From Promerops cafer (Eukaryota; Chordata; Aves; Passeriformes; Nectariniidae), in assembly GCA_013398275.1 (NCBI GenBank), contig VZSE01014926.1, forward strand, positions 225,885-289,884: a stretch of DNA of 64,000 nt, given 5' to 3'. A program made the position numbers and the translations under genes. Positions 11,688 through 24,713 of the stretch are shown here, piece by piece. The first letter of the stretch is position 1, and each line of letters opens with the position of its first letter. The notes under the pieces were generated by a model that saw only the letters and a program-made list of their open reading frames with translations, had not been told where the DNA came from and made no database searches.

Positions 11688-12722
11688 CAAAAGGTATTTC
11701 ACCAATACAATAATTCCAGATGCATATCTATAATGTGTCCAAATCATTGTCTGCACTTGTCCCTCTAGAAAGGAGCAATGGCAGAAATAAACCAGTGAAG
11801 AACCAATAGAATAAACTCAAGAGATAAGGAGTCATCTGCATTTCAGGTAGATTTCCACAGAAATAAATCTTTCTAAATCCTATAATTTTTCTAAATCCTG
11901 CTTACAGTGCTCTTCTCATAAATGGGAGAAGAGTGGTTGTGCGTATTCTTTCAGTAGAAACACAGCATGATTTTTCTTGAAGTGCAGTATGCACTGAAGT
12001 ATAAACCAACTGTATGTCTGTTGGATGAAATTTTTTATGTAGTGTGTGAAGGAGGAATCATTTTGAGTATGAGCTACCCAACTATGTCAGTTAAAAATCC
12101 AAGAGTGGAAGTATAGTATGACTTTTAGAGCTAACCATACAGCCTCTACTTGACCAAGAACAAATATTCAGATGATTTTCCATCAAGCATGCAAAGTAAT
12201 CCATTGTCTTATTCCCTATTTTTTACAGTAAGGATTTATGAGTGTAGCAGCAATAATAGAAATACTGATTTCTTATGTAAGATTTCTGTGTTTTTGCTGT
12301 GAAAGGTATCATTATATTACTATAATCTATGTGATTTCAGAGGATGTTAAATACCAAAGCCATTTATTTCCCTTACAAGATTTGCAGATTCTATCAAATC
12401 TCAGTTTCTTCCAGAGGAAGAAACAGCAGGTTCATGGTATAAAACAGTAATATCTGTTTCTTGGGCCCTGGAGAAGTTACAGATTTTGTTTTGGAATGAA
12501 GAAAAGGTTTTGTAAGAAGCTGATTAATTTTCTGAGTTATTTCATGATTTATTATTTATTGTGCAACACAGAAATTGTGGGGTACCTTATCACACCTTAT
12601 TGGGTGTGATTCAATAGTTTGTTGTGAAAAATAAGTTTTCTATAGATGATTTTAATACCTTTCAGAAGCTGATATCTTTCACTATTAATTTTGTCTCTGA
12701 TTATTCAGGGAGGTTCTTGAAC

Positions 12723-13575
12723 TCATAGAATGGTTTGGGTTGGAAGGGACCTTTAGAGTTCCAATCCCCCCTGGCACAGACAGGGACATCTTTCAGGGGA
12801 GCAGGTTGCACAGGGCCCCATCCAATCTAGCCTTGAACACTTCTGTCTTGTCAGAGCAAACTGCTCCAGTGTCTCACCACACTTACTGTAAAAAAGTTTC
12901 TTCTTTATATCTGATCTAAATCAACTATTTTTCATTTTGAAACCATTAGCACTAGTCCTGTTTTTACAGGGACTGGTAAAAAGGCACTCCCCATCATTCT
13001 TGTAAGTTCCCTTTTTATATTGAAAGTCCACACATCCTTTACATAATCGAAGTTTGGACAACTTTAACTCTCTTATTCTTTATTCACAGGAGAGTTTTTC
13101 TAGCCCTTTGACCATTTTCAAGGCCCTCATCTGGACCCTCTTTGACACATTTATGTGTTTTTTAGCACTGAGAGCCCCAGAGTTGGATACGTTAGTCTGG
13201 GTGAGATCTTACCAGCACAGAGTAAAGGAGGAAAATCATCTTCCTCAACCTACTGGCCTCACTTTTTTTTGCTGCAACTCAAGATAGCATTGGCTTTCTG
13301 GGCTGCAAATGCACTTTGCTGCTTCATGTCCAATTTTCCTCTCTCAATATCTCCAAGTCCTTCTCCATAGGGAAATCTCTGTCATTCATGTGCTTTGCCT
13401 GGCTTCCAGGTTCCATGATGTTATGAGGCATGGAGGTGAGGCTGACTAATCAGTAGTTTCCAAAGTCCCTTTTTATACCCTTTATAATAATGGGTGTTGT
13501 CTTCTCTTTTCCAGGCACTGGGAATTAGTCTGATTGTCATGATTTTTCAAATACAGTGGAATGTTCCTCTTCAGT
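12723..13575 (-). mobile_element. CR1 LINE, 3' end and internally deleted ORF2
   Basis: The plus strand starts with the reverse complement of the classic avian CR1 3' end (TCATAGAATGGTTTGGGTTG), so the element points left. It then runs through the antisense of the C-terminal ORF2, for example 'TCTGGACCCTC' at 13131 and 'GGCTTTCTGGGCTGCAAATG' at 13291. Near 13385-13425 it jumps to sequence antisense to an earlier part of the RT domain ('GAGGCTGACTAATCAGTAGT' and 'TTCCAGGCACTGGGAA'), skipping several hundred bases found in full-length copies. It is a 5'-truncated, internally deleted copy with no intact reading frame. Confidence 0.92.
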
Positions 13576-13778
13576 AAGTTTTTTTTAGATTTCTGATGCT
13601 TGTTCATGGTGTCAGTATTGGAAATCTAAAGGTAGTTATGTACTGACTCTTCACAGAGAGAGAACTGTAACTGGAATATGCACTACTCCTCCAAATACTT
13701 GTCCAAGCTTACTACTATACCATAGGTACATGTGCAAATGTTGTACACTGTATCCCTCCAAGGCAGCTGCATACTTAC

Positions 13779-13842
13779 CGGAATAGGTGGGCCGAAAAGC
13801 CATTTTTACCGTTTCTTGTTGAAATAGACAAAGCCAATAGGA
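13779..13842 (-). other. Candidate 64-nt exon with splice-like borders
   Basis: Read on the minus strand, a pyrimidine run (TTTGCTCTTTTTAG) is followed by 64 bases and then a strong donor, CCG/GTAAGTATG. Two of the three frames are open across the 64 bases, and the stretch contains several CpGs in AT-rich, CpG-poor surroundings. I do not recognise the peptide in either frame. Splice-like motifs occur by chance in this much DNA, so this is a candidate only. Confidence 0.25.
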
Positions 13843-14733
13843 CTAAAAAGAGCAAATTACTCTTGAAATTAAGATTTCCATGATTCAGAATAATATTTAC
13901 CCTGTATTTTGTTGATTAAGGTTAAGCGAACAGTCATCTGGATAATTTTTTTTCCTATTTTCTCATTTGGATGAACCACTAGAAAGTGTTGAGCTAAAGA
14001 ACAGATTTGTTGCAACAGTTTTATCTTCTGTGCAACACCAATGGAGGCTGAAAAAATAATTTAGAAGCTCAGAAAAATTTCAGTTTGTCAGAATTCAAAA
14101 TATGTTGTGAATGCTACTTTTCCATTTTTTCAGCATATTCTTGTCTTTAATAGGCCCCTTTGGAATAGCTTAGATCTCCAGGTTAAAAGTTTCATGGAAG
14201 TGTATGATTTTAGGTTAATTTTCTCTGGAATGTCAGTTCAAGGTTCAATTAAACTCTTGAGGAATGACTAAGTATTTCAGTTCATCCAGCTGGGCTTGCT
14301 TTTGTGCCATGTTTTATGTTACAAATAAATTCAGGTGGTACTTGTGGGTCATATGAAATTTTTAACAGAAAAGTTACTTGGAAATCTCCTTCCAAGAATA
14401 ATACTACCACTTTAGCACAAAAGCTTTTCTGAATTTCGCAAGGCATGTCTCACAATAAATGGCAGTAAAACAATAAACCTCAAAAACATTTTCCTTGCTT
14501 TACAGTTGTAGTTTTGCATTTATTTGTTTGACTGCATTTATGAGAGCTCAAGATTCAGTACTGGCATTTACTCGTGTTTGTGTAGTTACTAGCTGAGCAA
14601 GGGCTCAGTAATAAGGTCATACCACATTTCTTGTAAAGTTTTTAAATAATGTTAATAATAGATAGGAAATGTGTTTGGTGCTAATGTTGTATGTCTTTTC
14701 TTTTTTCTTAAAGAAAACAAAGACATTAGTTTT

Positions 14734-14761
14734 GTATCTATGTCTTTGCAAACATAGATAC
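14734..14761. other. Perfect 10-bp hairpin
   Basis: GTATCTATGT and its exact reverse complement ACATAGATAC are separated by an 8-nt loop, CTTTGCAA. No function is apparent. Confidence 0.85.
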
Positions 14762-17700
14762 TTGCAAGGGATACCTGCAAAGGTAACAAGTACCTGGTAG
14801 CAAAGGGAAGTCTCCCAGCCTCTGAAGTTAAATTTATGCTTTCAGTCTGAACACTCCTGTTGGATTAATGTCTTCATTTCTCATGTGAGTCACATGGCAC
14901 TGAAATAGTCCAAAGCATTTTAGACAAAATCTGCAGAAGTGGAACTAAGGACCGTGTGCTTATTAAACTAATAAATGATTCAGGCAATAAAAATCTAAAT
15001 GTAAAAGGCTTTACCACAGATTAAAGGGCAGGGCTACCCCTCAATAATAATAGCCTAGTAATGAGTAAGATTCTGGTGTACTATGAAAAAGCAAAACTAT
15101 TTCAGACTAACTTTTTTCAATAACTGTGTTCCCTTTTTGGTTATACAGAGTAAGATTCTAATTCAGTAAATCTGATCCAGGTAGCTTACATCATTCAAAA
15201 CCCACACTAGCACACAGTCACTTTACTCAAGTGATTGATCTCTAGCATTCTGCCACTTGGCCAGTTTCTATGGAACATATTACTGGGAAAACATCTGTGC
15301 TAGTTCTTTTTGTCTGCATCAGCATGTGTTGGGCAATGAAGCACAAAATTTGCAAATAGTATCCTTAATTTTAACACACAATTGTAAACTACACTCTGCT
15401 TTTACTGTCTTTCTTCCCTGTGCCCCCAACCCATGCAAGTATTTGGTTGCATTTCACAGTTCAAATTCAGAGGAGAAAAATGAAAACCAAATATTTAACT
15501 TTGAGCAATCGTTCTCCATTACTAAGGTTGTCTGGAAGAATATATGAATATATAAAGGTGACTTAAACCTTAGCTGGAAAAATGTACTGTATACAGACAG
15601 TATAATTAGTTTCTTGAAGCCTTGCCTCTAGTTTTATACTTGATCAGTTATTTCTTCAATGAAGTAATAATCTGCATGGTTAGACAAGGTCTTTAAAGCA
15701 ATTACAAAAGGTTAATTGTACCAAATTAGCATATCTAATATGATACTAATGCCACAATATGTGGTGAATACCAGTTTTACCCACCATATGTATTTAATTG
15801 GCATATCTATTTGTCTAAGTATTTCTGAACACAACCTCCTGAATATCTGCAGCTGAATAATTTATTTTTTAATTATTATTTTCTTCCATTAATTGTTTAT
15901 TATTAAATATTCAGTTTCTTTCTATCCTGCACAAACCTTAACACATCTGTTATTCTGCAATTTTATTTCTGCAATAAAATAGTACAGGGATTCTGACCAT
16001 TACATCTTTACATCTCTTGAATATATATTTTTTAAAAAAAATGTAGCTGACCTGCCTATTGATTTCAGAGATGGCACTAGGTAGGCTCAGTGAAATAACT
16101 TTCACAATGTTTAAGATGGAACATTTAAGCATCCTTTAGCATGTGCTTGCTCTTTTTTATTTTTTTAACCTTAATCTGAGACAAATAAATGACAATTTAT
16201 TAAAGGATATTGGCACCAGGAAAATCCTAAACTCTTCTTTAAGCTAGTCCATTGATTATATCACCACTGATAGCCATGGCTAAAAGGGGAAAGTGTGAGC
16301 TAGGTGTGAGCAGGAAACAATAGTGATACACAAACCAAGATTTTATTTTGCAAAACTGTATTAGTCATATGGCAATGCTAACTTACCACAAAGGTTTATG
16401 TCTGTGATTTTCACCGTATTTTGAAGGATGGTGAAAAAAGTTAAAAAGTAAAATTATTTTGAACGCTAAAAATTGTCAGGAGATAAAGGGGAGGAGACAA
16501 TGACAGTGGATTTTTCTTTAATTGGGAAAAAAGGGCTTTCAGAATTTGTTTTCACAAATATTTTTGGTGGTATAAGGGAGAAGCCTAGATGAAGTAAGTT
16601 CAGATCAAGCAGATCACAACTGAGAAGCAGCAAATGAGAAGTTAATTTAAAAAAAGAAAAGAAAAAAATTAAAGACTGTAGATGCAAAGATGATATTGGA
16701 AATAAGATCAGAGGAGTTACAGAAAACAGGAAAGGCAGGAAACTGGAAGAAATTCTCCTTTAAGTAAATTTTGATGTAACAGATTATGAAAAGGAGAAAA
16801 TAAAGGTTGCAAAGTACTGTATTCAGAATATACTGTATGGTGTAATGAAATCAGAAAAGTATTTTCAGAACTTTTGAGAAGCACACTTTGTAGCTCATGA
16901 CAGGGGCAGGTGTGTTGATGACATTTGACATGTAGTGTCAACATGAATGCACTACTATCAGCAGCACGTTAAAATGCCTCTATTTTTATTAGGAAAACCA
17001 GGGCTGATAAGTCACCAGCAACTGTTCGTAATGCCAGTTGTGATCCAAAGAGTCATTGGACTTTTTTGACAGTTCTGTTACCTGACTCTATTCTGAGCAG
17101 ACTGATAGAGCCATAAGGATTCCTAGATCCTCTTTCATCCATGATTTGTGACTGCTGGAAAGGCACCAATGCAAAAATAGTCCCATAGAAATTGCAAGTT
17201 TAAACAAGAGCTTCTACAAATGAGATTTTATAATGGATTTTCACCTGCGACAAAATGTGTTTAAGCCCACTCTGTGTCTTTAGTTATGTAAAAAGATTAG
17301 ATGTTTTAGATGAAGGTACTTGTTGTGAAATTCATGTGGTTTTTTAACCATATTGCATAGTAGTAGTGGTACAGGGCATGAGAATGAGGGGCAGGGGGAA
17401 CAAATTAAGACACTCATTCTGGATGTGAGGAAAAAATTACAAAATCCAGAAATGTCTCTTGCAGCCTTATCTATCAAAAGTTTTCTTTGCTTAACTGCTC
17501 AGACATTTTTAACTAATCCTTGTAAATTGTAAATTTGTGATTATAATGGTATATTTTTAATCACATTTTCTGAAAAAGTTTAATAGTCTTTGATGCCAGT
17601 TTATATAAAAATATATTTTTATACTCTTTGAAGCTCATTTATATAAAAATATAATTCACTTAATTTACGTCTAAAAAAAGGAACTTAATGAAATTCAAAA

Positions 17701-18009
17701 GTACTGCTCTATGGATTTTTAAATTTCATAAATGATATTTTGTAATAATTTTATCATATATTTATTCTGTTTGAATCCATTTAAAAATACGTAAGCATGC
17801 TAACACTCTCTCTTTTATCATAAAAGAAGTGTCTGTGTCCAAATCGAGGTTAAAAGTACGAAGCATCCTGTATCTTTTTTATTTTAGAATATTATAACCA
17901 AATTGGTGAGATATGGATGTGACAAGTTGATAATAACATGAATGATGAACTTCTGAGTCAATTTAAAGGTCTGTGATTAGTTCAAGTTGATAGAAAGAGT
18001 TAACATGCA

Positions 18010-18215
18010 GGAAGGCAGGATTGCAGGGTGTCCTGGGCAGGCTGGAGAAGTGGACAGTCAGGAACCTTACAAGGTCCACCAACACTGACTGCAAAACCTG
18101 ATTGCTGGGATGAATAAAGCCTTTCAGCTGGACAAGGTGGGTCAGAAGCAGTTCTGCAATAAATGATCTGGTGCCACAGGGCAGCAATGCCCCCAGGCAA
18201 AGAAGTAGCCCCTTG
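18010..18215 (+). mobile_element. Old CR1 fragment (RT C-terminal part)
   Basis: Weak but ordered similarity to sense CR1. 'GGCAGGCTGGAGAAGTGGAC' (18038) corresponds to the block encoding RLEKWA, followed by an aligned run around 'AGCAGTTCTGCAATAAATGA' (18148) and the GCAAAGAAG block near 18195. Heavily mutated and truncated at both ends. Confidence 0.6.
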
Positions 18216-18404
18216 CTTGCTGGAAGGGATACTTCTCCCTTGTCTGTTACTTCAGAGATATCGTGTATATAGTTGTATCTGAGCGCTGTGCTCCCTTCCT
18301 ATGGGGCAGGAACAGATCTACGGGTGCAGAGTATGATATTTTGGTCCGTAATCCAAGCTATTAGGCCTTTATCTGCAATAGAAATTTGCAAGTGAAATTT
18401 CACC

Positions 18405-18565
18405 ACAGTCGTAGTGTGGGTAGGAAGGGATCTTCAGATCACCAAGTGGGTCTCCAACCCCAGCCCCTGCTTGAAGCAGGTCCAGTGATAACAGGTGGCT
18501 TAGGGTTGTGATCAGTCCATCTCTGAGTATTGCCATTTTTAATCACTTCCACGGTTCGCTTTCCA
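18405..18565 (-). mobile_element. Old CR1 3'-end fragment
   Basis: Antisense CR1 3' UTR. 'GGTAGGAAGGGATCTTCAGA' is followed by a 'CCCTGCTTGAAGCAGG' block like the CTGCTCAAAGCAGG motif of a CR1 subfamily different from the copy at 12.7 kb. The terminal repeats are lost. Confidence 0.65.
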
Positions 18566-20298
18566 GAATTCAGCAAGAACTTCCCATGTTCCGGTTTTTA
18601 TTTATTTGTTTGTTTGTTTGACCATGATTGTTGGTACTGTCGTGATGGGGTAGATCTTTTTTGTCTTCCAGTTTTTTTCTTTTATTTTTGTTAAGAAGAT
18701 TTCACAGCTGTATATGGTTTGAACTGTGGCAATAATGCTGCTCTTGATATACACAACCACAAGAGCCTCTGAACATAATAACGAGTCAATGCTAGAGGAA
18801 AGCATGGAGCACTGTTAGGATATTGCCTCCAGCATCTAATGCCCTAGGAATCCATTTACAATTGGAATCCACTCCATCACTTATGTTTTAGCGTTTATTA
18901 GGAACTTGAAGATCAATTCATCAAATGCAGTGTGCTGCTGCATAAAAAAGAAAAGAAGGCATTGCTCGAGGTTCTCTGCTTTATTATAGTGGGACATCAG
19001 CACTTAAATGCTTGCAATATAATCTGAGCCTTGTAATTAGTTATCATTCATTACAAGCTGAAAACACCATATAGAGCACTTACAGCCCCCAAGGACTTAA
19101 TTCTTAACTGCAGCTAGTGTTGTTTTATGATTCCAATAACTAAAATCTATTGACTGTGATTTTATTATGGTTTGTAAAGGAAGAAATTGAGTGTCTCTTC
19201 CATTTTCCTCTAGCCTCAGGCAATTGCTGTCTGTTTTATTTTCTGTTACCATTGAAACTGAAAATCTGGAGAGAATTACATTTCTTTGTATTATGGCCGA
19301 TGGAAATTAGCAATGTGCAAGGAATTGATGGTATTAAATTAACATATTTAAACTTGAGTATCAAGCTGTAGTGCCCTGTTCATTAATATACTTAAAACCA
19401 TATGGTTGCTTTTGTTTTTGGTGTCAGCTTAGTTGGGTGGGCAATGCTTAGGCACAACATAAGATACACTTATTGATTCTTAAAAGGTCTTCATTCACAC
19501 TTGAGCCAAAGCAGCTGGTAGAGGGCTAAAGAGCATTCAAGTCACCCAAATCTCTAGATATTGCTTTCTGCTGTACCATCTGTATCCTATTAAATATTCT
19601 TGACTTTTGCCAAGTTTGGCCAATTTATATGTTAAATCAGTTGCTGAAAACAGGATCCAAGATGCTTGTGCAGGGAAAAAAAACCCTAGTATTAAATTGC
19701 AAACTCTTATACATTAATCATTTGTTTTGGAAAAATCCAATTCAAGTTCTGCTGCACAAATAGCAGCAGTAAGGTGTCAGATTTCTTAGTCTCTGAGACA
19801 AATATAGGCGGGCAAGTGTAATTTCAACACATTTTATTCCCAGAGAAGGGTATCGTCTTTAGACCTGAGAGAGGATGTCATCCAATTTCTTGTTGGAAGA
19901 GCCAAAACCCACCAGTCCTGTGAAGCAACTGTAGAATCACTTGCATATGCTTTTTCATCCAATATATGCTGTAATCAAATGAGTCCTAAACTGTTTAACT
20001 ACTGATATTTCAATACCTCATAGTCAACTAAGTATTGAAGTAATCCTCAGTGTCATACATTTAATGTTACTTTTTGATGCTGATAATCTTTATGCACGAC
20101 AGAATTTTAGTCTTCTATTAGTTTAATTTATTGAATTAGGAGGTCAAATGTCTCATCTCTGGGTAAGATATTTTTCCCATAAATAGAACACCTGGTGCAT
20201 TTTGTCACCATCTATTGATTTTATGTCAGCCATCTCACTGCAGAAGTTGGAATCTGACCATCTCACTAAAATCTACTAAGAGCACTGAAAGTGCTTTT

Positions 20299-20335
20299 TT
20301 GTTTTGTTTTGTTTTGTTTTTTGTTTGTTTGTTTT
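20299..20335. repeat. (TTTTG)n short repeat
   Basis: GTTTT units followed by GTTT units on the plus strand. Confidence 0.9.
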
Positions 20336-21004
20336 TTGAGGGATGTTGCTTTTGTCTTTATATAGATCTGCTGATTCTTGGCAAAAAGAGAAAAAAAAAT
20401 CTTAAAAATTCACTGTATCTGATTTTACATCCCGTTGCTTTTCCTCTATCCAATTTTACTTTTCATACATTTTAAGTTCTGCTATCTCAGACATTTGCAC
20501 TCTCACTGCAGGATTTGTATATATATTGCCAGTAGTAGGATCTTGCCAAATTTCTGATAAAATAGTTTGAGTCCCATTCTTCTCCCTCAGTGCAGTAATA
20601 CCATAAAGCATGATTTTTTTGCCATTTCTCATTCTTATCTTGAATGAATGTGCATTCGTTTCAATGAGAATGCTTCCCTACTGAGATTTGATTGATATGA
20701 CAATGTAGCCTAACTTCAATGTTATTCAACATCAGTTACTCAAAAAAGTAACTGAGAGTTAAATAACAATGTAGATAATTTCTAATACATGTAAGAGTAT
20801 CAAATATAATTATGCATTAAAATTTCAAATTGTCATGTTTATTAAAAAAGAGATAAAAATAAAATATACTTTTTCCATAATGAAGTTTCACAAACTCTTC
20901 CTAAATCTACATATCAGTCAAGCCTCTACTTGAAAATATATGAGTGGAGAAAACCTGAAATGTATTGACTTTATCTGTTTGTATTTTTAAGTGCTTTTTT
21001 TCAT

Positions 21005-21027
21005 ATGTGTGTGTGTGTGTGTGTGTG
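21005..21027. repeat. (TG)n microsatellite
   Basis: About eleven uninterrupted TG units. Confidence 0.95.
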
Positions 21028-22831
21028 GTTAGTGAATATGCTGCTGAACAGGCTTTTTTAAGACTCATCTTATAAAATACGAACCATAATCATATTAAAG
21101 GGCTAAGGTCTTCTTTCTAGAGTCCCAGATTCAATTGACACAAGTGACATACAGACTTGTTTTTCTTATTGGATTCTGCTCTGTTTGTAACATATTCCTT
21201 GTATAGAACTCATCCAGATGAAAATATAAATCTTAAAATATATTTGCAAGTAATGACTTCAGAAAATAATGATTAACCTATTGATTGGTAAATAAAATTT
21301 ATTTTGATCTATGTAGAATTTATCAGTAACCAAGAAGAGATGATAACCTTTCCTTTTTAAAATTGGCTTCAAATTAGGGAAAATAAATTTAAAAAATAAG
21401 TAAGTGTTGAATTACTTATTTGGCTTTCCAAATGACAAGTCAGATATTTCACAGGTAGTTCCAGTACTCTGTGTCAAGTGTTATATCAGAATTCATTAGA
21501 ATGATGCCACTATTTCATTATTAGGTCTCAACTTTCTAAATTAAATTGGAGTTATCAGCTCCTTTCATTAGGTGATGATGGCTAATTTTCTCAAATTCTT
21601 CATAACATATTTGATATTTATAGAAGAATTAGAATACTTCTATGAATGCCATCTCTGAAATGAAATCATGCTAGGATTTTTGATCTCATATACTACTTCT
21701 GCATGAATTTTCATTATTGGTATTACTTCATATTTTAGATATCGTAACAGTCTCTCACAAAAGAGGAACAGATTTAAATCACAACAGACGAATAATTTAA
21801 AATATCTTCATTATCTCTGTGGGACATGGATGGTCCATAACATGAAGCAACTATTAACATCATTACCTTGGCATTCTGTGATCTAACAGTGCCTGCCCTT
21901 AAGTAATGTTTAATGTTTACTGTTGATTAGCTTTAGGTGTTATTTAAAATTATCTCTGATAATTACTTTTAAACAAACAAATAAAAATACATGAAGACTC
22001 ACAAACAAGTTCTAAACTGCTGTTGTACAGCAGTGTTTTTTAAGTCTGAGTATGTCAAAGTAGATTTCAATGAAAGCAAATAGATGAAGGATGAGGCATT
22101 GTGGAGACAAAAGTTTCAGCTTAGAAATATCTAGAAAAACCCTTGTTTTCTAGATACAGTAAACTTAAATGGCTCTGCTAATTATTTTGTTTCTGAGAGA
22201 AATTTTATTGTGTGCTACATACCTTTCAGAATTCCATAGCTCTGTTGTAGTTCAAACTTATAGGTTTCTTAATATCTCAGTAATATTCAGAAGAATATTT
22301 ATGTATGAAGAGATGACTTAGTGTTTCTCTGTCACTCAGTGCTAGCAGAAACCTGGATATTTCAGGTTACTGTGTGAGGAAAAACAAAAAAAATCAAAGA
22401 CAATATGTTAGATATTTATAAACTATCAAGTCTGAAGGTATTCTGTCAGGAAACTCCCAAAAAGATTAGGTGAAGTGTGCATGTGTAAGTTACCTTAACA
22501 TATCTGTCACAAATATCTATTTTCATGACACCCAGAACCCAGCGTGAAAAGGCAATGAAATATCACTTAAGAAGTTGATCCTTGCTGAAAAGAATCACCT
22601 CTACAAACCAGTGTGCTTCCCAAACTGTAATTTCGTACTTTTGCATTTTGAAACAGGTGTGGAAGCAAGAAGTTATGAGTAAGGTATTTTTATCTTGCCA
22701 TATGATAACAATTGCATATATTTAATTATGTAGCTCTTTCCTAGGCCTCTAACAAGTTTAATTGCATCATCTTTCTTCTGTGCTTCCATGACTTTAAACT
22801 TGAAGAATTCATACACCAAGGGTCTCTGTGG

Positions 22832-22892
22832 GAAATGTAAAAAGCTCTTAAGAGTATGTAAGAAATGTAAAAAGCTCAGCAAGAGTATGTGA
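22832..22892. repeat. Tandem duplication, ~30-bp unit x2
   Basis: A unit starting GAAATGTAAAAAGCTC and ending AGAGTATGT occurs twice in tandem, with a few mismatches and one small length difference. Confidence 0.85.
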
Positions 22893-23906
22893 CCTAAAAA
22901 TGTATTTTTAGAGCACCTGTCTTAGGTGGTAGTAAGACTGTGGAATCTCAGGCTTTCAATGGGAGAAGAGGAAAAATGCCTTCACACATACAGTTATCTG
23001 TTACATGTGATTGAAAGCTTCTATATTAAGAAGCTGTCCTCCTAATTCACATTTTTCACAATAAAATTATGAAACATTCATATCAGTGTAAAGGATTGTA
23101 AGAAAGTTGTTGCTATTATGAAAAATATTTATTTTATTCTAACATCTCTGCTGTCCTAATTGCACTGAATGATTGCCAGGGTCTCTGCAAGTGTAGTAAG
23201 CGACGATTGTCTTTTCTTGATTGGTGTTATATTTTGAATTGAACAGTTGCCATTATTCCCTGTGGATTTGCTCTCAAAGTCTCTGCATTTCAGGCTCAAG
23301 TAAATTTACACACATATCCAAAGCAGTCATACACACTAGCTCTAATACTGGAAGCAGTGCAGAAGAAGCAGCACAGACTGTGCAGTCTAATTCGTCCACC
23401 TGTTCTCACAGAGAGATCTCTTGTGGAAGCTGTGCTGGCTAACCTGTCTTGCTGTCACACTGCAGTCCACTTGGTGGATACTTAACTGCCTCACAGATAT
23501 TTTCTGACCTGGTTAGGTGCTCTAATTTCTACTTTAAATAACAAAGTTAAAAACCTCTAAACCATCAGCAGCTATTAAATATGAGGTCTGTATCTTTCTA
23601 ACTCTAGTGGCATCTGTTCTCATTTCTCCTTTGGATATAACAATGTATGTATTTGTCACTCAAGTTCCACTATGTCACTTTCTTAATGGTTTTGCCCAGC
23701 CCTCTTTGATTTGATCAGATGGCCATGAGGGAAAAGGATAAGCTCACACTCATTTGAACTTCTTGTGTTACTCTTCAACCATGGTGGAGACAGAGGGAGG
23801 GGAGAAGAATAGCAGCTCTAAAATTACATCCTGCTTTTCCTGTTTATTTCCTTCACTGAATTCTTATCAAATTCACTCATTTGTAAGCTAGATCCAGTTT
23901 TTTCTA

Positions 23907-23970
23907 ACTGTCAGAGGTACATGCTTGTCCTTTCTCTGACTGTCAGAGATACATACTTCTCCTTTCTCTC
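23907..23970. repeat. Tandem duplication, 32-bp unit x2
   Basis: ACTGTCAGAG-(G/A)TACAT units with a CCTTTCTCT tail occur twice in tandem with about four mismatches, so the duplication is not brand new. Confidence 0.9.
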
Positions 23971-24161
23971 TTCTTTCTTCTAAAATAAACTCTCTTTCTG
24001 AGTTCTTCTTGTCTCCTGCCTCATCACCCACAATAAAGATTCTGGAATGAAAACTAAACAAGCAGCTTATGATAGTGCATAGAAAAAAATATCACATTGT
24101 ATTGTCCTTGCAGTGCTTACTACACTAAATTTTTAGCTAATAAATTAATGTATGCATCTCC

Positions 24162-24713
24162 TGACATTCCTTGGCATATGCCTACCAAGCCACTCAGCAG
24201 GACAGGCAGGGAGCAAATAAAATGGAAAAATCCAATGAGTCAAGATAGAGTCAGTTTAATAAAGCAAAAATAAAGACTGCATGCAGAAGCAAAGAAAATA
24301 AGATGTTTATTCTCTGCTTCCCATCAGTAGGTGTTGTCCTTCTACTTCCTGGGAAGTGGGACTTGAGTATGCATATTGGTTGCTCTGGAAGGCAAATTTC
24401 AGTAGCAGACACAACCCTCAATTCCTTTCCTCAAAGTCCCCACTCCTCTCTCTTGGTTCTTTATGGCTGAGTAGACATAATATGGTATGAAATATTCTTT
24501 TGGTCAATTTGGTCAGCTGTCCTTGTTGTGTCCCCTTCCAGGACCTTGCCAAATCCCTGCCTACTGATGCACTGTTGGAAAGACAGAGCTGATGATGTGC
24601 CAGCGCTGCTCAGCAGTAGCCAAAGCACTGGTGTATTGCCTACATTCTTTCAGCTGCCAATGCAAAGCTGGAGAGGGCTGCTATGGGAAAATGAACTCCA
24701 GCTCAGCCAGACA
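24162..24713 (-). mobile_element. Solo LTR of an avian endogenous retrovirus (family A)
   Basis: Reversed, this 552-bp segment follows the same order of blocks as the LTR at 26.0 kb: a U3 start with AGCTGGAGTTCATTTTCCC, the CAGCTGACCAAATTGACC block, the CCATACCATA-like block (here 'TCATACCATATTATG'), CACCTACTGATGGGAAGCAG, and a pyrimidine-rich U5. The plus-strand edges read TGACATT... and ...CCAGACA, consistent with TG...CA ends. I see no clear flanking duplication and no internal retroviral sequence, so it is best read as a solo LTR that has accumulated many mutations. Noncoding. Confidence 0.75.

Larger units (their letters stand above)
8990..12720. other. AT-rich noncoding DNA with short simple repeats
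   Basis: No gene or interspersed repeat is recognised. The stretch holds a 30-base A run (10276-10305), a GGGTTTT repeat (11100-11139) and a notable 15-bp perfect inverted repeat at 11609-11687 inside what looks like non-repetitive, possibly conserved sequence (about 11500-11800). Confidence 0.5.
13600..18005. other. AT-rich noncoding DNA
   Basis: Unique-looking AT-rich sequence without a recognised repeat family. It contains a possible small minus-strand exon (13779-13842) and a perfect 10-bp hairpin (14734-14761). Open frames are all under 100 codons and unrecognised. Confidence 0.5.
18600..24160. other. AT-rich noncoding DNA with minor simple repeats
   Basis: No gene is recognised. The stretch holds a (TTTTG)n-like block (20299-20335), a (TG)n run (21005-21027), a 48-nt imperfect hairpin around 20721-20768, and two short tandem duplications (22832-22892 and 23907-23970). 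The segment near 18930-19140 has several homeodomain-type TAATTA/ATTA cores and no repeat signature, so it could be a conserved noncoding element; I cannot test that here. Confidence 0.5.

Noticed and set aside
20721..20768. Hairpin (8-bp perfect inner stem, weaker outer stem) as a microRNA precursor
   Set aside because: The stem is too short and interrupted, and the sequence is low in complexity. Only small-RNA reads could revive the idea.
23221..23442. Ser/Thr/Cys-rich plus-strand frame preceded by a TTTCAG acceptor-like site
   Set aside because: No consensus donor follows, and the peptide is not recognised.
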